From NCBI RefSeq assembly GCF_014196305.1, contig NZ_JACIDJ010000007.1, positions 63,829 through 127,828 on the forward strand: 64,000 bases of DNA. Direction: 5' to 3'. The notes under the pieces are model-generated. The model made no database searches. It had not been told where the DNA came from and saw only the letters and a list, made by a program, of their open reading frames with translations. This stretch comes from Roseococcus suduntuyensis. Lineage in GTDB: Bacteria > Pseudomonadota > Alphaproteobacteria > Acetobacterales > Acetobacteraceae. Position 1 is the first letter of the stretch; each line of letters opens with the position of its first letter. Of this stretch, positions 54,182 to 64,000 are shown piece by piece. The translations under genes and the position numbers were made by a program.

Positions 54182-54297
54182 GGACAGTCTCCGCTTTGCC
54201 GACCGTTGTTTTCAGCCTGGGGGCGGTAGCGCGGGCAACCCGGGCTGTCCAGTTGGGTTGGATTCGTGCCGCCCCCACACCCCGAAGGATGCGTGCC

Positions 54298-55005
54298 ATG
54301 CCCAGCCTCCACCGCCGTTCGCTTTTCCTCACCGCGGGCCTCGGCCTCATCGCCGCGGCACCCGCCCGTGCGCAGGACGTGCCGCACCGCCTGCCCGACC
54401 TGCCCTATGGCCTCGACGCCAACGAGGCCGCGATTGATGCGCGCACCATGGAACTGCATCATGGCGGCCATCACCGGAGCTATGTGCGCCAGCTCAATTC
54501 CGCGCTCGAGGGCCATGACACGCTGGCCCGCCTGCCGCTGGAACAGCTTCTGACGCGCATCGAGCAGGCACCCTCCGACATCCGCACCAAGCTGCGCAAC
54601 AATGGCGGCGGGCATGCGAACCACAGCATGTTCTGGCACATCATGGGCGGCGACGGCGCCGGCCCGCAGGGCGAGTTGCGCGCGGCCATAGACCGGGACT
54701 TCGGCAGCATGGACCGCTTCCGCGAGCAGTTCGAGGGCACCAGCAGCGATGTCTTCGGCTCGGGCTGGGCCTTCGTGACGGTCAACCGCGAAGGCGCGCT
54801 GGCCATCACGCGCCGGCCCAACCAGGACACGCCGCTCATGCAGGATGAGCGCGTGCTGATGGGCAATGACCTCTGGGAGCACGCCTACTACCTGCGCTAC
54901 CAGAACCGCCGCGAGGAGTACATCAAGTCCTGGTGGCAGGTGCTGCACTGGGGCCGCATCGGCGCGCGCTACGCGGCCGCGAAGTCGGGCCGTCTGGGCG
55001 TGTAG
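54298..55005 (+). CDS. Exported Fe/Mn superoxide dismutase
   Basis: 235 residues from ATG 54298. The N-terminal signal (LHRRSLFLTAGLGLIAAAPARA) has a Tat-like RRSLFL, unusual for this enzyme class and implying a periplasmic protein folded before export. Metal ligands: His in ELHHGGHHRSYV, His in GGHANHSMFWH, and Asp/His in DLWEHAYYLRY. Fe versus Mn cannot be decided. A cytosolic paralogue is expected elsewhere. Confidence 0.92.
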   Translation: MPSLHRRSLFLTAGLGLIAAAPARAQDVPHRLPDLPYGLDANEAAIDARTMELHHGGHHRSYVRQLNSALEGHDTLARLPLEQLLTRIEQAPSDIRTKLRNNGGGHANHSMFWHIMGGDGAGPQGELRAAIDRDFGSMDRFREQFEGTSSDVFGSGWAFVTVNREGALAITRRPNQDTPLMQDERVLMGNDLWEHAYYLRYQNRREEYIKSWWQVLHWGRIGARYAAAKSGRLGV

Positions 55006-55029
55006 CGCGGCGCCCCAAGCCTCGGCATA

Positions 55030-55054
55030 CTCCCTGGAAATAAACCCCAGGGAG
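55030..55054 (+). promoter_or_regulatory. Hairpin that covers the acyl-CoA ligase ribosome-binding site
   Basis: CTCCCTGG (55030-55037) pairs perfectly with CCAGGGAG (55047-55054), and the latter contains the only Shine-Dalgarno-like sequence, 8 bp before ATG 55063. The AT-rich loop is AAATAAACC. Masking of the site may limit translation. Confidence 0.45.
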
Positions 55055-55062
55055 AATGATCC

Positions 55063-56687
<1,625 letters not shown>

Positions 56688-56691
<4 letters not shown>

Positions 56692-57299
56692 CATCTCTGC
56701 TTCGTGTGCTCGTCGGCTTCACCGTCATCCTGGCGGTGCTGGCCCTGCCCTTGACCGTCGCCGTGGTGGTGGCCAGCGGCCACAAGGTGATGGAGGACGG
56801 CGCCTGGCTGCGCGGCGCCGGGCTGGCCGTGCTGGCGGTCTTCCCCGTGGTGGCGCTGGTGCTGGCCTGGCTGGCCTGGCGGCGGCGTGAGACGCCCCGT
56901 GCCGGCTTCGTGCGGCTGGCGGGCGTGCCGGTATGGGGTGGGCTGGGCGCCGCGCTGCTGGTGGTGGCGCAACTCACGGCCCCGCCCGCGGCGCCGCTGG
57001 CCCGCCCGCCCGAAGACCTCCGCGCCCTGGCGGGCTTCCTGGCCGACCCGTCCGCGCCCCTGGTGCTCGACCTGCGCGGGCGCGGGCTGCGGCACATCCC
57101 CGACGCCGTGCTGGCGGACCGTCGCCTGCACGAGCTGGACCTGCGCGACAACAACCTCACCGCCCTGCCCGACGCGCTGAAATCCAACCCCGCGCTGCGG
57201 CTGGTCCGCATCGGCGGCAACCCCATCCCGCCCGAGGAGGTGCGGCGCTTCGGCTTCGCGCTGCTGGCGGCCGAGAACCGGATGGTGATTTCCAACTGA
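56688..57299 (+). CDS. Membrane protein with leucine-rich repeats
   Basis: 203 residues from ATG 56688 (ATGA). Three hydrophobic segments (about 5-28, 42-64, 80-97), then about four LRR units: LVLDLRGRGLRHIPDAVLA, LHELDLRDNNLTALPDAL, LRLVRIGGNPIPPEEV. Topology places the repeats outside the membrane core. Function unknown; protein-protein contact is likely. Confidence 0.8.
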
Positions 57300-57361
57300 C
57301 CTTGCGGCGAGGCGCGTTTCGCCGATCATGCGCGGGCTGAAACCTGGAACAGGAACGCCCC

Positions 57362-57700
57362 ATGCTGGTCGACATCCGCATCTACACCGCCGCCCCCGGC
57401 AAGCTGCCCGCCTTCGTGAAGATCTACGAGGAGAAGGCCTGGCCGCTGCAGAAGAAGTATCTGGAGAACTGCCTGGGCTGGTACGCCACCGCCGAGGGCG
57501 AGCTGAACACCGTGGTCCATATCTGGGGCTACAAGGACATGGCCGACCGCGACGCGCGCCGCAACGCCATGGCGGCCGATCCGGAATGGGGCACCTACCT
57601 CAAGGCGATGGCCGAGGCCGGCGTGCTGGTGAAGATGGAAAACCGGCTGGCCCGCCCCACCGGCTTCTTCGCCGAATTCCAGGCCGCCAAGAAGGGCTGA
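57362..57700 (+). CDS. NIPSNAP family protein
   Basis: 112 residues with DIRIYTAAPGKLPAFVKIYEEKAWPLQKKY and VVHIWGYKDMADRDARRNAMAADPEW, which match the NIPSNAP dimeric alpha/beta barrel. Role unknown. GGAAC lies upstream; transcription may start anew after the LRR gene. Confidence 0.92.
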   Translation: MLVDIRIYTAAPGKLPAFVKIYEEKAWPLQKKYLENCLGWYATAEGELNTVVHIWGYKDMADRDARRNAMAADPEWGTYLKAMAEAGVLVKMENRLARPTGFFAEFQAAKKG

Positions 57701-57834
57701 GGCCCACGGCGTGGCGCCGACGGGTTGACACCCGGGGCGCCCCGCCGGACCCTCCCCCGCACGATAAGAGACTGAGACGCCAAGGGAGCGGCGCAGCCAC
57801 CGGCACCTAAATCCATTTTATGGAGTGCCACATC

Positions 57835-59424
57835 ATGCACCGACGTCACCTGCTGCCCGCGCTCGGCGCGGGCGCCATGGCCGGGCTCGCCGCGCCATCC
57901 GCGTTGCGCGCGCAGGCGGCCACCACGCTGCGCTTCACCCCGCAACAGGACCTGGTGACGCTCGATCCCGTCACGACCACCGCCTATGTCAGCCGCAACC
58001 ATGGCTACATGGTCTTCGACACGCTCTACGGCATGGACGGCAACTACCAAGCCACGCCGCAGATGGTGGATGGGCACACCATCGAGAATGACGGCAAGCT
58101 GTGGAACCTGACCCTGCGCGAGGGGCTGCGCTTCCATGATGGCACGCCCGTGCTGGCGCGGGACTGCGTGGCCAGCATCCGCCGCTGGGCGCGGCGTGAC
58201 CCCTTCGGCACCACGCTGCTGGACGCGACGGATGAGCTTTCGGCCCCCGATGACCGCACCATCCGCTTCCGGCTGAAGCGCCCCTTCCCGCTGCTGCCCA
58301 TCGCGCTCGGCAAGGCCTCGGTGCCGGTCTGCGCCATGATGCCGGAGCGGCTGGCCAACACCGACCCCTTCCAGCAGGTGCCGGAGCTGATCGGCAGCGG
58401 CCCCTTCCGCTTCAAGACGGATGAGCGCGTGCCCGGCGCGCAATATGTCTACACGAAGTTCGAGGACTATGTGCCGCGGCGCGATGGCGCCGTCTCCTGG
58501 ACCGCGGGCCCCAAGGTCGTGCATTTCGACCGCGTCGAATGGCGCGTCATGCCCGACATCGCCACCGCCACCAACGCGCTGATGGCGGGTGAGCAGGATT
58601 GGCAGGAATACGCCTATCACGACATGCTGCCCATGCTGCGCCGCGCGCGCCAGGTCGAGGTGCGCGTGCTGGACCGCTCGGGCTTCGTCAGCATGGTGCG
58701 CGTCAACCACCTCCAGGCACCCTTCAACAACCCGGCCATCCGCCGCGCGCTGTGGGGCGCCATAGACCAGGCCTCCTGCATGCACGGTTTGGTGGGGCAG
58801 GACCGCAGCCTCTACCACGTGCCGCTCGGCTTCTTCGCGCCGGGCACGCCCATGGCCTCCGATGCGGGCCTCGAACCGCTCACCGGCCCGCGCGACTATG
58901 ACCGCGTGCGCGCCGATCTGCGCGCCGCCGGCTACAATGGCGAGACGGTGCTGCTGATGATCCCTTCCACCTCGCTGCCCAACGCCACGGTGGGCGCTGT
59001 GGTCGAGGACCAGTTCAAGCGCGCGGGCCTGAACGTCGAGGTCTATTCGGTCGAGTTCAACGCCATGCTGCAGCGGCGCAACCGCCGCGGCTCGGTCGCC
59101 GAGGGCGGATGGAGCGCCTTCGTCACCAACTGGGCCGGCACGGACTGGCTGAACCCGGCGGGACATATCGCGCTGCGCGGCAATGGCGATGCGGGCTATG
59201 CCGGCTGGGCGAACATGCCGCGCATCGAGCAGCTTCGCCAGGACTGGTTCACCGCCCCGGACGAGGCCGCGCAACAGGCCATCTGCCGCGACATCCAGCT
59301 CGAGGCGATGCGCGAGGTCCCCTACTACCCCACCGGGCAATATCTCCAGCCCACCGCCTTCCGCCGCACATTGACCGGCGTGAATGACGGCTTCGCCACC
59401 TTCTGGAATGTGAGGCGCGCATGA
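57835..59424 (+). CDS. Peptide-type ABC transporter substrate-binding protein (family 5)
   Basis: 529 residues from ATG 57835; GGAG 57822-57825 is its ribosome-binding site, so ATG 57820 is rejected. Signal peptide LLPALGAGAMAGLAAPSALRAQ. LDPVTTTAYVSRNHGYMVFDTLYGMD, LREGLRFHDGTPVLARD and RRALWGAIDQ are DppA/OppA-like. It overlaps the amidohydrolase gene by ATGA, so it probably imports that enzyme's substrate. Confidence 0.93.
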   Translation: MHRRHLLPALGAGAMAGLAAPSALRAQAATTLRFTPQQDLVTLDPVTTTAYVSRNHGYMVFDTLYGMDGNYQATPQMVDGHTIENDGKLWNLTLREGLRFHDGTPVLARDCVASIRRWARRDPFGTTLLDATDELSAPDDRTIRFRLKRPFPLLPIALGKASVPVCAMMPERLANTDPFQQVPELIGSGPFRFKTDERVPGAQYVYTKFEDYVPRRDGAVSWTAGPKVVHFDRVEWRVMPDIATATNALMAGEQDWQEYAYHDMLPMLRRARQVEVRVLDRSGFVSMVRVNHLQAPFNNPAIRRALWGAIDQASCMHGLVGQDRSLYHVPLGFFAPGTPMASDAGLEPLTGPRDYDRVRADLRAAGYNGETVLLMIPSTSLPNATVGAVVEDQFKRAGLNVEVYSVEFNAMLQRRNRRGSVAEGGWSAFVTNWAGTDWLNPAGHIALRGNGDAGYAGWANMPRIEQLRQDWFTAPDEAAQQAICRDIQLEAMREVPYYPTGQYLQPTAFRRTLTGVNDGFATFWNVRRA

Positions 59425-61016
59425 GCACCCCCCGCGACACGGCCCTGTCCTACATCACGGCCAACGAGGCACGCTTCTCCGCCTTCTGCTCCCGCATCTG
59501 GGACCACGCCGAACCCGCCTGGCGCGAATACCGCTCGGCCGCCGACTATGTGGAGCTGCTGCGCGCCGAGGGCTTCGAGGTGGAGGCGGGTTCGGGCGGC
59601 ATGCCCACCGCCTTCGTCGCCACCTGGAAGAACGGGAATGGCGGGCCGGTGCTGGCCGGCTTCTCCGAATATGACGCGGTGCCGGGCAACTCGCAGCAGG
59701 TGGTGCCCCACAAGGCCCCGCGCGCGGGGCTGCACCCCTACACCGCCGGCCACACGGACCCGCATTCCATGCTGGGCACGGCCTCGCTGGCGGCCACGCT
59801 CGGCGCGCGGGAGGCGATGCGCCAGCACAATATCCCCGGCACGCTGAAGCTGTTCGGCGAGCCCGCGGAGAAGGTCTGCGGGTCCAAGCCCATCCATGCG
59901 GCGAAGGGCTACTATGATGGCCTGGACGCCGCCGTGGTCTGGCACCCCTGGCCCTACAACACCGTGACCAGCGAGACGCATTTCGGCGCCTACTGGAGCG
60001 CCATCATCACCTTCGAGGCCGACAGCCCCGAGACCTGGATCGACCCCACGCTGGTGCCCATCGAGGGCGCGCACGCCGCGGCCCGCTGCCCTGGCGCGCT
60101 CGACGCCATGTGCCTGATGTACACCACGACGAAATACACCAAGGAGGCGATGTTCCCCCACGCCGGGTCCTGGACGCTGAACGAGTTCGTCCTCGGCGAT
60201 GGCGGCGCCACCTCGGACAATTTGCCGCCGCGCTTCGCGCAGATCCAGTATTCCTGGCGCTCCTCCTCGCTCGGCATCCAGGAGCAGATCTGGCGCGTGC
60301 TGGCCAACAACGCCCGCCACGCGGCGGGCAGCACCGGCTGCCGCGCCTTCGTGCGCTGGGTGACCAAGACGCGGGTGGGCGTGCCCAACACGGCGCTGAC
60401 GAACCTGACCTGGAAGAACCTCCAGGCCGTCGGCGCCCCCGTCTATGGCGAGGAGGCGCTGGAATTCGGCCGCGAGATGCAGCGCAATCTCGGCCTGGAG
60501 CCCATGGCGGACCCCTTCAACCCCGAAGCCTCCACGCTGATGCCGCCCGATGTCTTCGAGAGCAGGCTGCGCGCGGGCCTGCCTTCCTGGCAGAAGCACC
60601 TCAGCGCGGACGATTATGTGGAATTCTCCTGGCACGCGCCCACGGTGCGGTTACTGGCGGGGCGGCCGCGGCTGCGCCCGCCCTCGCGCGGGCATGCCTA
60701 TCCGGCCTGGACCTACAACGCGCTGAGCGGCCTGCCCGGCGCCATTGATCCCGGCATGTTCGTCGCCGCCAAGACCATGGCGCTGACGCTGGTGGACCTG
60801 GCCACCGAGCCCGATACGCTCGCCGCCGCCCAGGCCGAGTTCCGCGAGCGCAGCGGCGGCGGCGTGGGCGGGCCCGGCTGGGTGCCGCCCTTGCTGCCGG
60901 CCGATTTCGTGCCGCCGGTGGATTTGCGCTGGCCCGAATACGTCACCACCCCGCGCGGCACCGAATGGTGCATGCCCACCCCCATGGAGGGCACGGGCGC
61001 GGGCGAGCCGCTCTGA
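59421..61016 (+). CDS. M20-family amidohydrolase (AbgB-like)
   Basis: 531 residues. Metal-site segments: GFSEYDAVPG (Asp), GHTDPHSMLGTASLAA (His, Asp), LFGEPAEKVCG (Glu). The lid-domain region and C-terminal GLPGAIDPGMFVAAK follow. Closest in form to p-aminobenzoyl-glutamate hydrolase subunit B and related peptidase M20D enzymes. Coupled to the SBP gene, it likely cleaves an imported amide or peptide. Confidence 0.88.
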   Translation: MSTPRDTALSYITANEARFSAFCSRIWDHAEPAWREYRSAADYVELLRAEGFEVEAGSGGMPTAFVATWKNGNGGPVLAGFSEYDAVPGNSQQVVPHKAPRAGLHPYTAGHTDPHSMLGTASLAATLGAREAMRQHNIPGTLKLFGEPAEKVCGSKPIHAAKGYYDGLDAAVVWHPWPYNTVTSETHFGAYWSAIITFEADSPETWIDPTLVPIEGAHAAARCPGALDAMCLMYTTTKYTKEAMFPHAGSWTLNEFVLGDGGATSDNLPPRFAQIQYSWRSSSLGIQEQIWRVLANNARHAAGSTGCRAFVRWVTKTRVGVPNTALTNLTWKNLQAVGAPVYGEEALEFGREMQRNLGLEPMADPFNPEASTLMPPDVFESRLRAGLPSWQKHLSADDYVEFSWHAPTVRLLAGRPRLRPPSRGHAYPAWTYNALSGLPGAIDPGMFVAAKTMALTLVDLATEPDTLAAAQAEFRERSGGGVGGPGWVPPLLPADFVPPVDLRWPEYVTTPRGTEWCMPTPMEGTGAGEPL

Positions 61017-61072
61017 CCCGCCGGGCCGCCCTTCGCGGGGCGGCCCCCATCCCCAGACAAGGAGAAACGCCC

Positions 61073-61972
61073 ATGCCCGACATTCCCCCGCCCGCCCGCG
61101 TGGCCTTCGTGGGCCTTGGCATCATGGGGGCGGCCATGGCCGCCAACCTCAGGCGCGCCGGCTTCGACCTGGCCATCCACAGCCGCAGCCGCGGCAAGGC
61201 GGCCGAGCTGGAGGCCATGGGCGCCCATTGGTGCGACACGGGCGCCGAGGCGGCGCGGGAGGCGGGCATCATCGGCCTCTGCGTGCCCGACACGCCCGAT
61301 GTGGAACTGGCGCTGTTCGGACCTGGCGGCATCGCGGAGGGGGCCGGGGCGGGCAGCGTGGTGATTGATTTCTCGACCATCTCCGCCCAGGCCACCCAGG
61401 GCTTCGCGGCGCGGCTGGCCGAACAGGGGGTGACACTGCTGGACAGCCCCGTCTCGGGCGGGCCGCAGGGTGCCATTGACGGCACGCTGACCTGCATGGT
61501 GGGCGGCGATGCGGCAGGCTTCGCGCAGGCCGCCAGCTATTTCGCGGCCGTGGGCAAGACCATCACGCATCTGGGGCCGTCCGGGGCGGGGCAGATCTGC
61601 AAATCGGCCAACCAGCTCATCATCTGCGCCACACTGACGGCGGTGAGCGAGGCGCTGGCCATGGGCCGCAAGGCCGGCCTGGACCCGGAGACGATGCGCA
61701 CCGCGCTCTCCGGCGGCTCGGCGGATTCCTTCGTGCTGCGCAACCACGCGAAGCGCATCATCGCGGGTAACTACACCCCGGGCTTCCGGGCGGAGCTGAT
61801 GCGCAAGGACATGCGGCTGGCCGCCGCCGCCATCCGCGACCATGACGTCTTCGGGCCCGCCACGGCCATGGCCGCACCCCTGCTGGAACTGCTGGTGAAC
61901 CAGGGCGCGGGCAAGGATGACCTGGCCGCGTTGGGGCGGCTGGTGGCGGAGCTTTCGGGGCTGGAGGGGTAG
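61073..61972 (+). CDS. 3-hydroxyisobutyrate dehydrogenase-family oxidoreductase
   Basis: 299 residues from ATG 61073 with AAGGAG upstream. NAD-binding GLGIMGAAMAANLRRAGF, substrate motif DSPVSGGPQGAIDGTLTCMVGG, catalytic Lys in GAGQICKSANQLI and a cofactor-region KDMRLA. Candidates are 2-hydroxy-3-oxopropionate reductase (GarR) or 3-hydroxyisobutyrate dehydrogenase; sequence alone does not decide. A hairpin rich in GGGCCGCC separates it from the amidohydrolase gene. Confidence 0.9.
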   Translation: MPDIPPPARVAFVGLGIMGAAMAANLRRAGFDLAIHSRSRGKAAELEAMGAHWCDTGAEAAREAGIIGLCVPDTPDVELALFGPGGIAEGAGAGSVVIDFSTISAQATQGFAARLAEQGVTLLDSPVSGGPQGAIDGTLTCMVGGDAAGFAQAASYFAAVGKTITHLGPSGAGQICKSANQLIICATLTAVSEALAMGRKAGLDPETMRTALSGGSADSFVLRNHAKRIIAGNYTPGFRAELMRKDMRLAAAAIRDHDVFGPATAMAAPLLELLVNQGAGKDDLAALGRLVAELSGLEG

Positions 61973-61989
61973 CACCCGGCCAGCGATCA

Positions 61990-62017
61990 GGCCCGTCCGC
62001 GCAGTTGCGGGCGGGCC
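61990..62017 (+). terminator. Hairpin after the oxidoreductase gene
   Basis: GGCCCGTCCGC and GCGGGCGGGCC pair over 11 bp with one G-U and a GCAGTT loop. The following 62018-62170 stretch is AT-rich and should hold the promoter of the CheB-CheR gene; no firm boxes are assigned. Confidence 0.6.
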
Positions 62018-62170
62018 CTGACAATCCCTGCGCGCATTTTTCCGGCTTTGCGATGGTCATTTTTCTGCAAGACGCAAATACAGCATCCGGAGGAAGGATT
62101 TTTCAGATTTATCGTGACTTAAAGTGCTGTTTCGATTATATGCTAAAATACTAATTAGGATAGTATCACC

Positions 62171-64000
62171 ATGGACTTGCTGACCACAGCCGGCATCGGG
62201 GCTTCAGCCGGTGGGGTGGAGGCATTGCGCAGCCTGTTCCGTGAAGTGCGGGCCGGCGCCAGGGTCAGCTACATTGTCCTGCTTCACCTCGATCCCTCCC
62301 ATGACAGCGAACTGACGCGGATCCTGGCGCGCGACTGCGCCCTGCCAGTGACCACCGCGACGCATGGCACGCGCCTGGAGCCGGACCAGGTCTATGTGGC
62401 GCCGCCCGCCGTGCTGGTCACCGTGGCGGAGGGGTGCCTCGTGCTGAGTCCGGCCGAGCCATCCTTGCGTGACCCGCGCTCGATCGACGTGCTGTTTTCC
62501 TCACTGGCGGAGGGCTTCCAGGAGCGCGCCGTGGGCATCGTGCTCTCGGGGTTCGGGCATGATGGCACCATCGGCATCAAGGCCATCAAGGAGCATGGCG
62601 GGCTGACCATCGCGCAGGGCGGCGATGGCGACGGGCCCGCCCATGGCGGCATGCCCGAGAGCGCCATCGCGGGCGGGCAGGTGGATCTCGTGCTGCCGGT
62701 GGGCGACATCGCGCACAAGCTCGCGGAATACGCGGCGAGCCTGGATGCGGGCGCCGCCATTCCAACGCCAGGGGAGGGCTCGGACCAGCATGCGAGCCGG
62801 GCCGCCATCTGCGCCATCCTGCGGCGGGAGGTCGGGCATGACTTCGCCGGCTACAAGGACAGGACCTTTCTCCGCCGGGTGCACCGGCGCATGCAGATCC
62901 TGCACATGCCCACGCTGGAGGCCTATGTGGCGCATCTGGACGGGCACCACGAGGAGGCGGTGGCCCTGCTGGGCGACCTGCTGATCAGCGTCACCGCCTT
63001 CTTCCGCGACGAGGACAGCTTCGCGCACCTGGCACAGGAGGTGCTCCCCGGCCTTTTCAACGGCAAGGGCGCGGAGGACATGGTGCGCGTCTGGGTCCCC
63101 GCCTGCGCCAGCGGCGAGGAGGCCTATTCCATCGCCATGCTGCTGTGCGAGCATGCCGGCACGCGCGGCGGGATGCCGCAGTTGCGCATCTTCGCGACGG
63201 ACATCGACGAGGCGGCGCTGGCGGTGGCCCGGGCCGGGCACTACCCGCTGGCGCTGCTGCGGCACGTCTCCCCCGAACGCCTCAAGCGCTTCTTCGAAGG
63301 CGAGGGCCTGCTGCGCACCGTCACGAAGGAGATCCGCGACATTTGCGTCTTCTCCTCGCACAGCCTCATCCGCGACCCGCCCTTCTCCCGGCTGGACCTC
63401 ATCTCCTGCCGCAACCTGCTGATCTACCTGGATGCGCGGGCGCAACGGGAGGTGTTCCCCTTTTTTCACTTCGCGCTGCGGCCGGGCGGGCACCTGATGC
63501 TGGGCAGCGCCGAGAGCGCCGTGCAGTTCGCCGACCTGTTCACCCCGATCGACAAGCACTACCGCATCTACCGCCGCCGCGACGACGTGGCGCCCACCCC
63601 TCGCTTCCCCGCCCCACGCGGGCTGCTGGAGGCCAGGGGCCTCTCCGCCGGACCGGGCCCCCGTGCGGCCGGCACGGCACGCACGCTGCGCCAGGTCGCG
63701 GAGACGATGGTGCTGGACCGCTTCGCGCCTGCCCATGTGGTGGTGACCCGCGAGGGCGCGGTGGTGCATTACTCCGCGCATACGGGCCCCTATCTCGAGG
63801 CCGCGCCGGGCGAGCCGACGCGCATCCTGCTGTCCCTGGCGCGGCGGGAGTTGCGTCTGGACATCCGCCTGGCCCTGGAGGAGGTGGTGCGCAGCCGCCG
63901 CGCCGTCACGCGCCGGCCCGCCGCGTCCGGCCGGCCGGGCGAGACGCGGCCGGTCACGATCACCGCGATGCCCCTGCCCGAGGAGGACCCGGCCGAACCC
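62171..64000 (+). CDS. CheB-CheR fusion protein, 3' end outside the window
   Basis: 610 codons are open to the edge, starting at ATG 62171. Residues about 1-185 are a CheB methylesterase domain with the catalytic Ser12 (GASAGG), His in LLHLDPSHD and Asp in GFGHDGTIG. About 210-480 form a CheR methyltransferase (KDRTFLRRVHRRMQ, PACASGEEAYSIAM, IFATDID, ISCRNLLIYLD). A further region from about 515 continues outward, as in fusions with PAS and histidine kinase domains. There is no receiver domain before CheB. Such hybrids regulate sensory pathways other than chemotaxis. Confidence 0.92.
   Translation, partial: MDLLTTAGIGASAGGVEALRSLFREVRAGARVSYIVLLHLDPSHDSELTRILARDCALPVTTATHGTRLEPDQVYVAPPAVLVTVAEGCLVLSPAEPSLRDPRSIDVLFSSLAEGFQERAVGIVLSGFGHDGTIGIKAIKEHGGLTIAQGGDGDGPAHGGMPESAIAGGQVDLVLPVGDIAHKLAEYAASLDAGAAIPTPGEGSDQHASRAAICAILRREVGHDFAGYKDRTFLRRVHRRMQILHMPTLEAYVAHLDGHHEEAVALLGDLLISVTAFFRDEDSFAHLAQEVLPGLFNGKGAEDMVRVWVPACASGEEAYSIAMLLCEHAGTRGGMPQLRIFATDIDEAALAVARAGHYPLALLRHVSPERLKRFFEGEGLLRTVTKEIRDICVFSSHSLIRDPPFSRLDLISCRNLLIYLDARAQREVFPFFHFALRPGGHLMLGSAESAVQFADLFTPIDKHYRIYRRRDDVAPTPRFPAPRGLLEARGLSAGPGPRAAGTARTLRQVAETMVLDRFAPAHVVVTREGAVVHYSAHTGPYLEAAPGEPTRILLSLARRELRLDIRLALEEVVRSRRAVTRRPAASGRPGETRPVTITAMPLPEEDPAEP

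Noticed and set aside
57725-57730. TTGACA as promoter before the peptide SBP gene
   Set aside because: The sequence at the required -10 position is GC-rich with no match; transcription start unresolved.

Overview
This window looks like chromosomal DNA of a GC-rich alphaproteobacterium, most likely Acetobacteraceae of the Roseomonas/Roseococcus kind. The reasons are very high GC, ATGA/GTGA-overlapped operons, a SAM-II riboswitch before metZ, a System I cytochrome c maturation operon, and many orphan Bug, TRAP and ABC solute-binding proteins. The family-level placement is an inference from gene content; no rRNA is present.

Layout. 1-4.9 kb: a LysR regulator divergent from dabB-dabA, an energy-coupled inorganic carbon accumulation system. 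5.1-6.3 kb: an AppA-like BLUF photoreceptor with a B12-binding-like domain. 6.4-19.1 kb (minus strand): a 12-gene catabolic/transport run, livH-livM-SBP-livG-livF, a Tm-1-like/PEP-hydrolase pair, SRPBCC, TIM-barrel isomerase, Gfo/Idh/MocA dehydrogenase, xylB, xylA. Beside it lie a shortened PEP-hydrolase-like protein (19.2 kb) and a regulator that fuses the same TIM-barrel family to an AAA+ domain and a Fis HTH (19.8-21.5 kb).

21,488-31,867: a 10.4 kb element integrated in the 3' end of tRNA-Ala(CGC), bounded by a 19-bp duplication. It carries primase-helicase, small HTH proteins, a tape-measure-like protein, a prohead protease/major capsid fusion, an AlpA-like protein and a tyrosine integrase, but no recognisable large terminase, portal, tail fibre or lysis gene, so it resembles a phage satellite. 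A gene is split by the att site: its start lies at the right end next to int and its body at the left end next to the primase. Circularisation would rebuild it and join int, the split gene and the primase into one overlapping operon.

32-43 kb: housekeeping genes (YggT, DUF167, folD, EamA, ahcY), a LuxU/LuxO-like phosphorelay pair, metZ behind a SAM-II riboswitch, LysE, apaG, GST, a Bug-type SBP, a Rieske protein and an EVE-domain protein. 43.6-48.9 kb: ccmCDEFGHI. 49-62 kb: amino-acid SBP, two paralogous secreted DUF4189-like proteins, TRAP SBP, 3-hydroxyisobutyryl-CoA hydrolase, exported superoxide dismutase, acyl-CoA ligase, leucine-rich-repeat membrane protein, NIPSNAP, a peptide-type SBP with an AbgB-like amidohydrolase, and a 3-hydroxyisobutyrate dehydrogenase-family enzyme. 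The right edge cuts a CheB-CheR fusion.

Scattered through the chromosomal part is a family of covarying stem-loop repeats (11 copies at 6 loci). One end of each locus coincides with the stop codon of the adjacent gene. Two other palindrome types also occur at gene ends.
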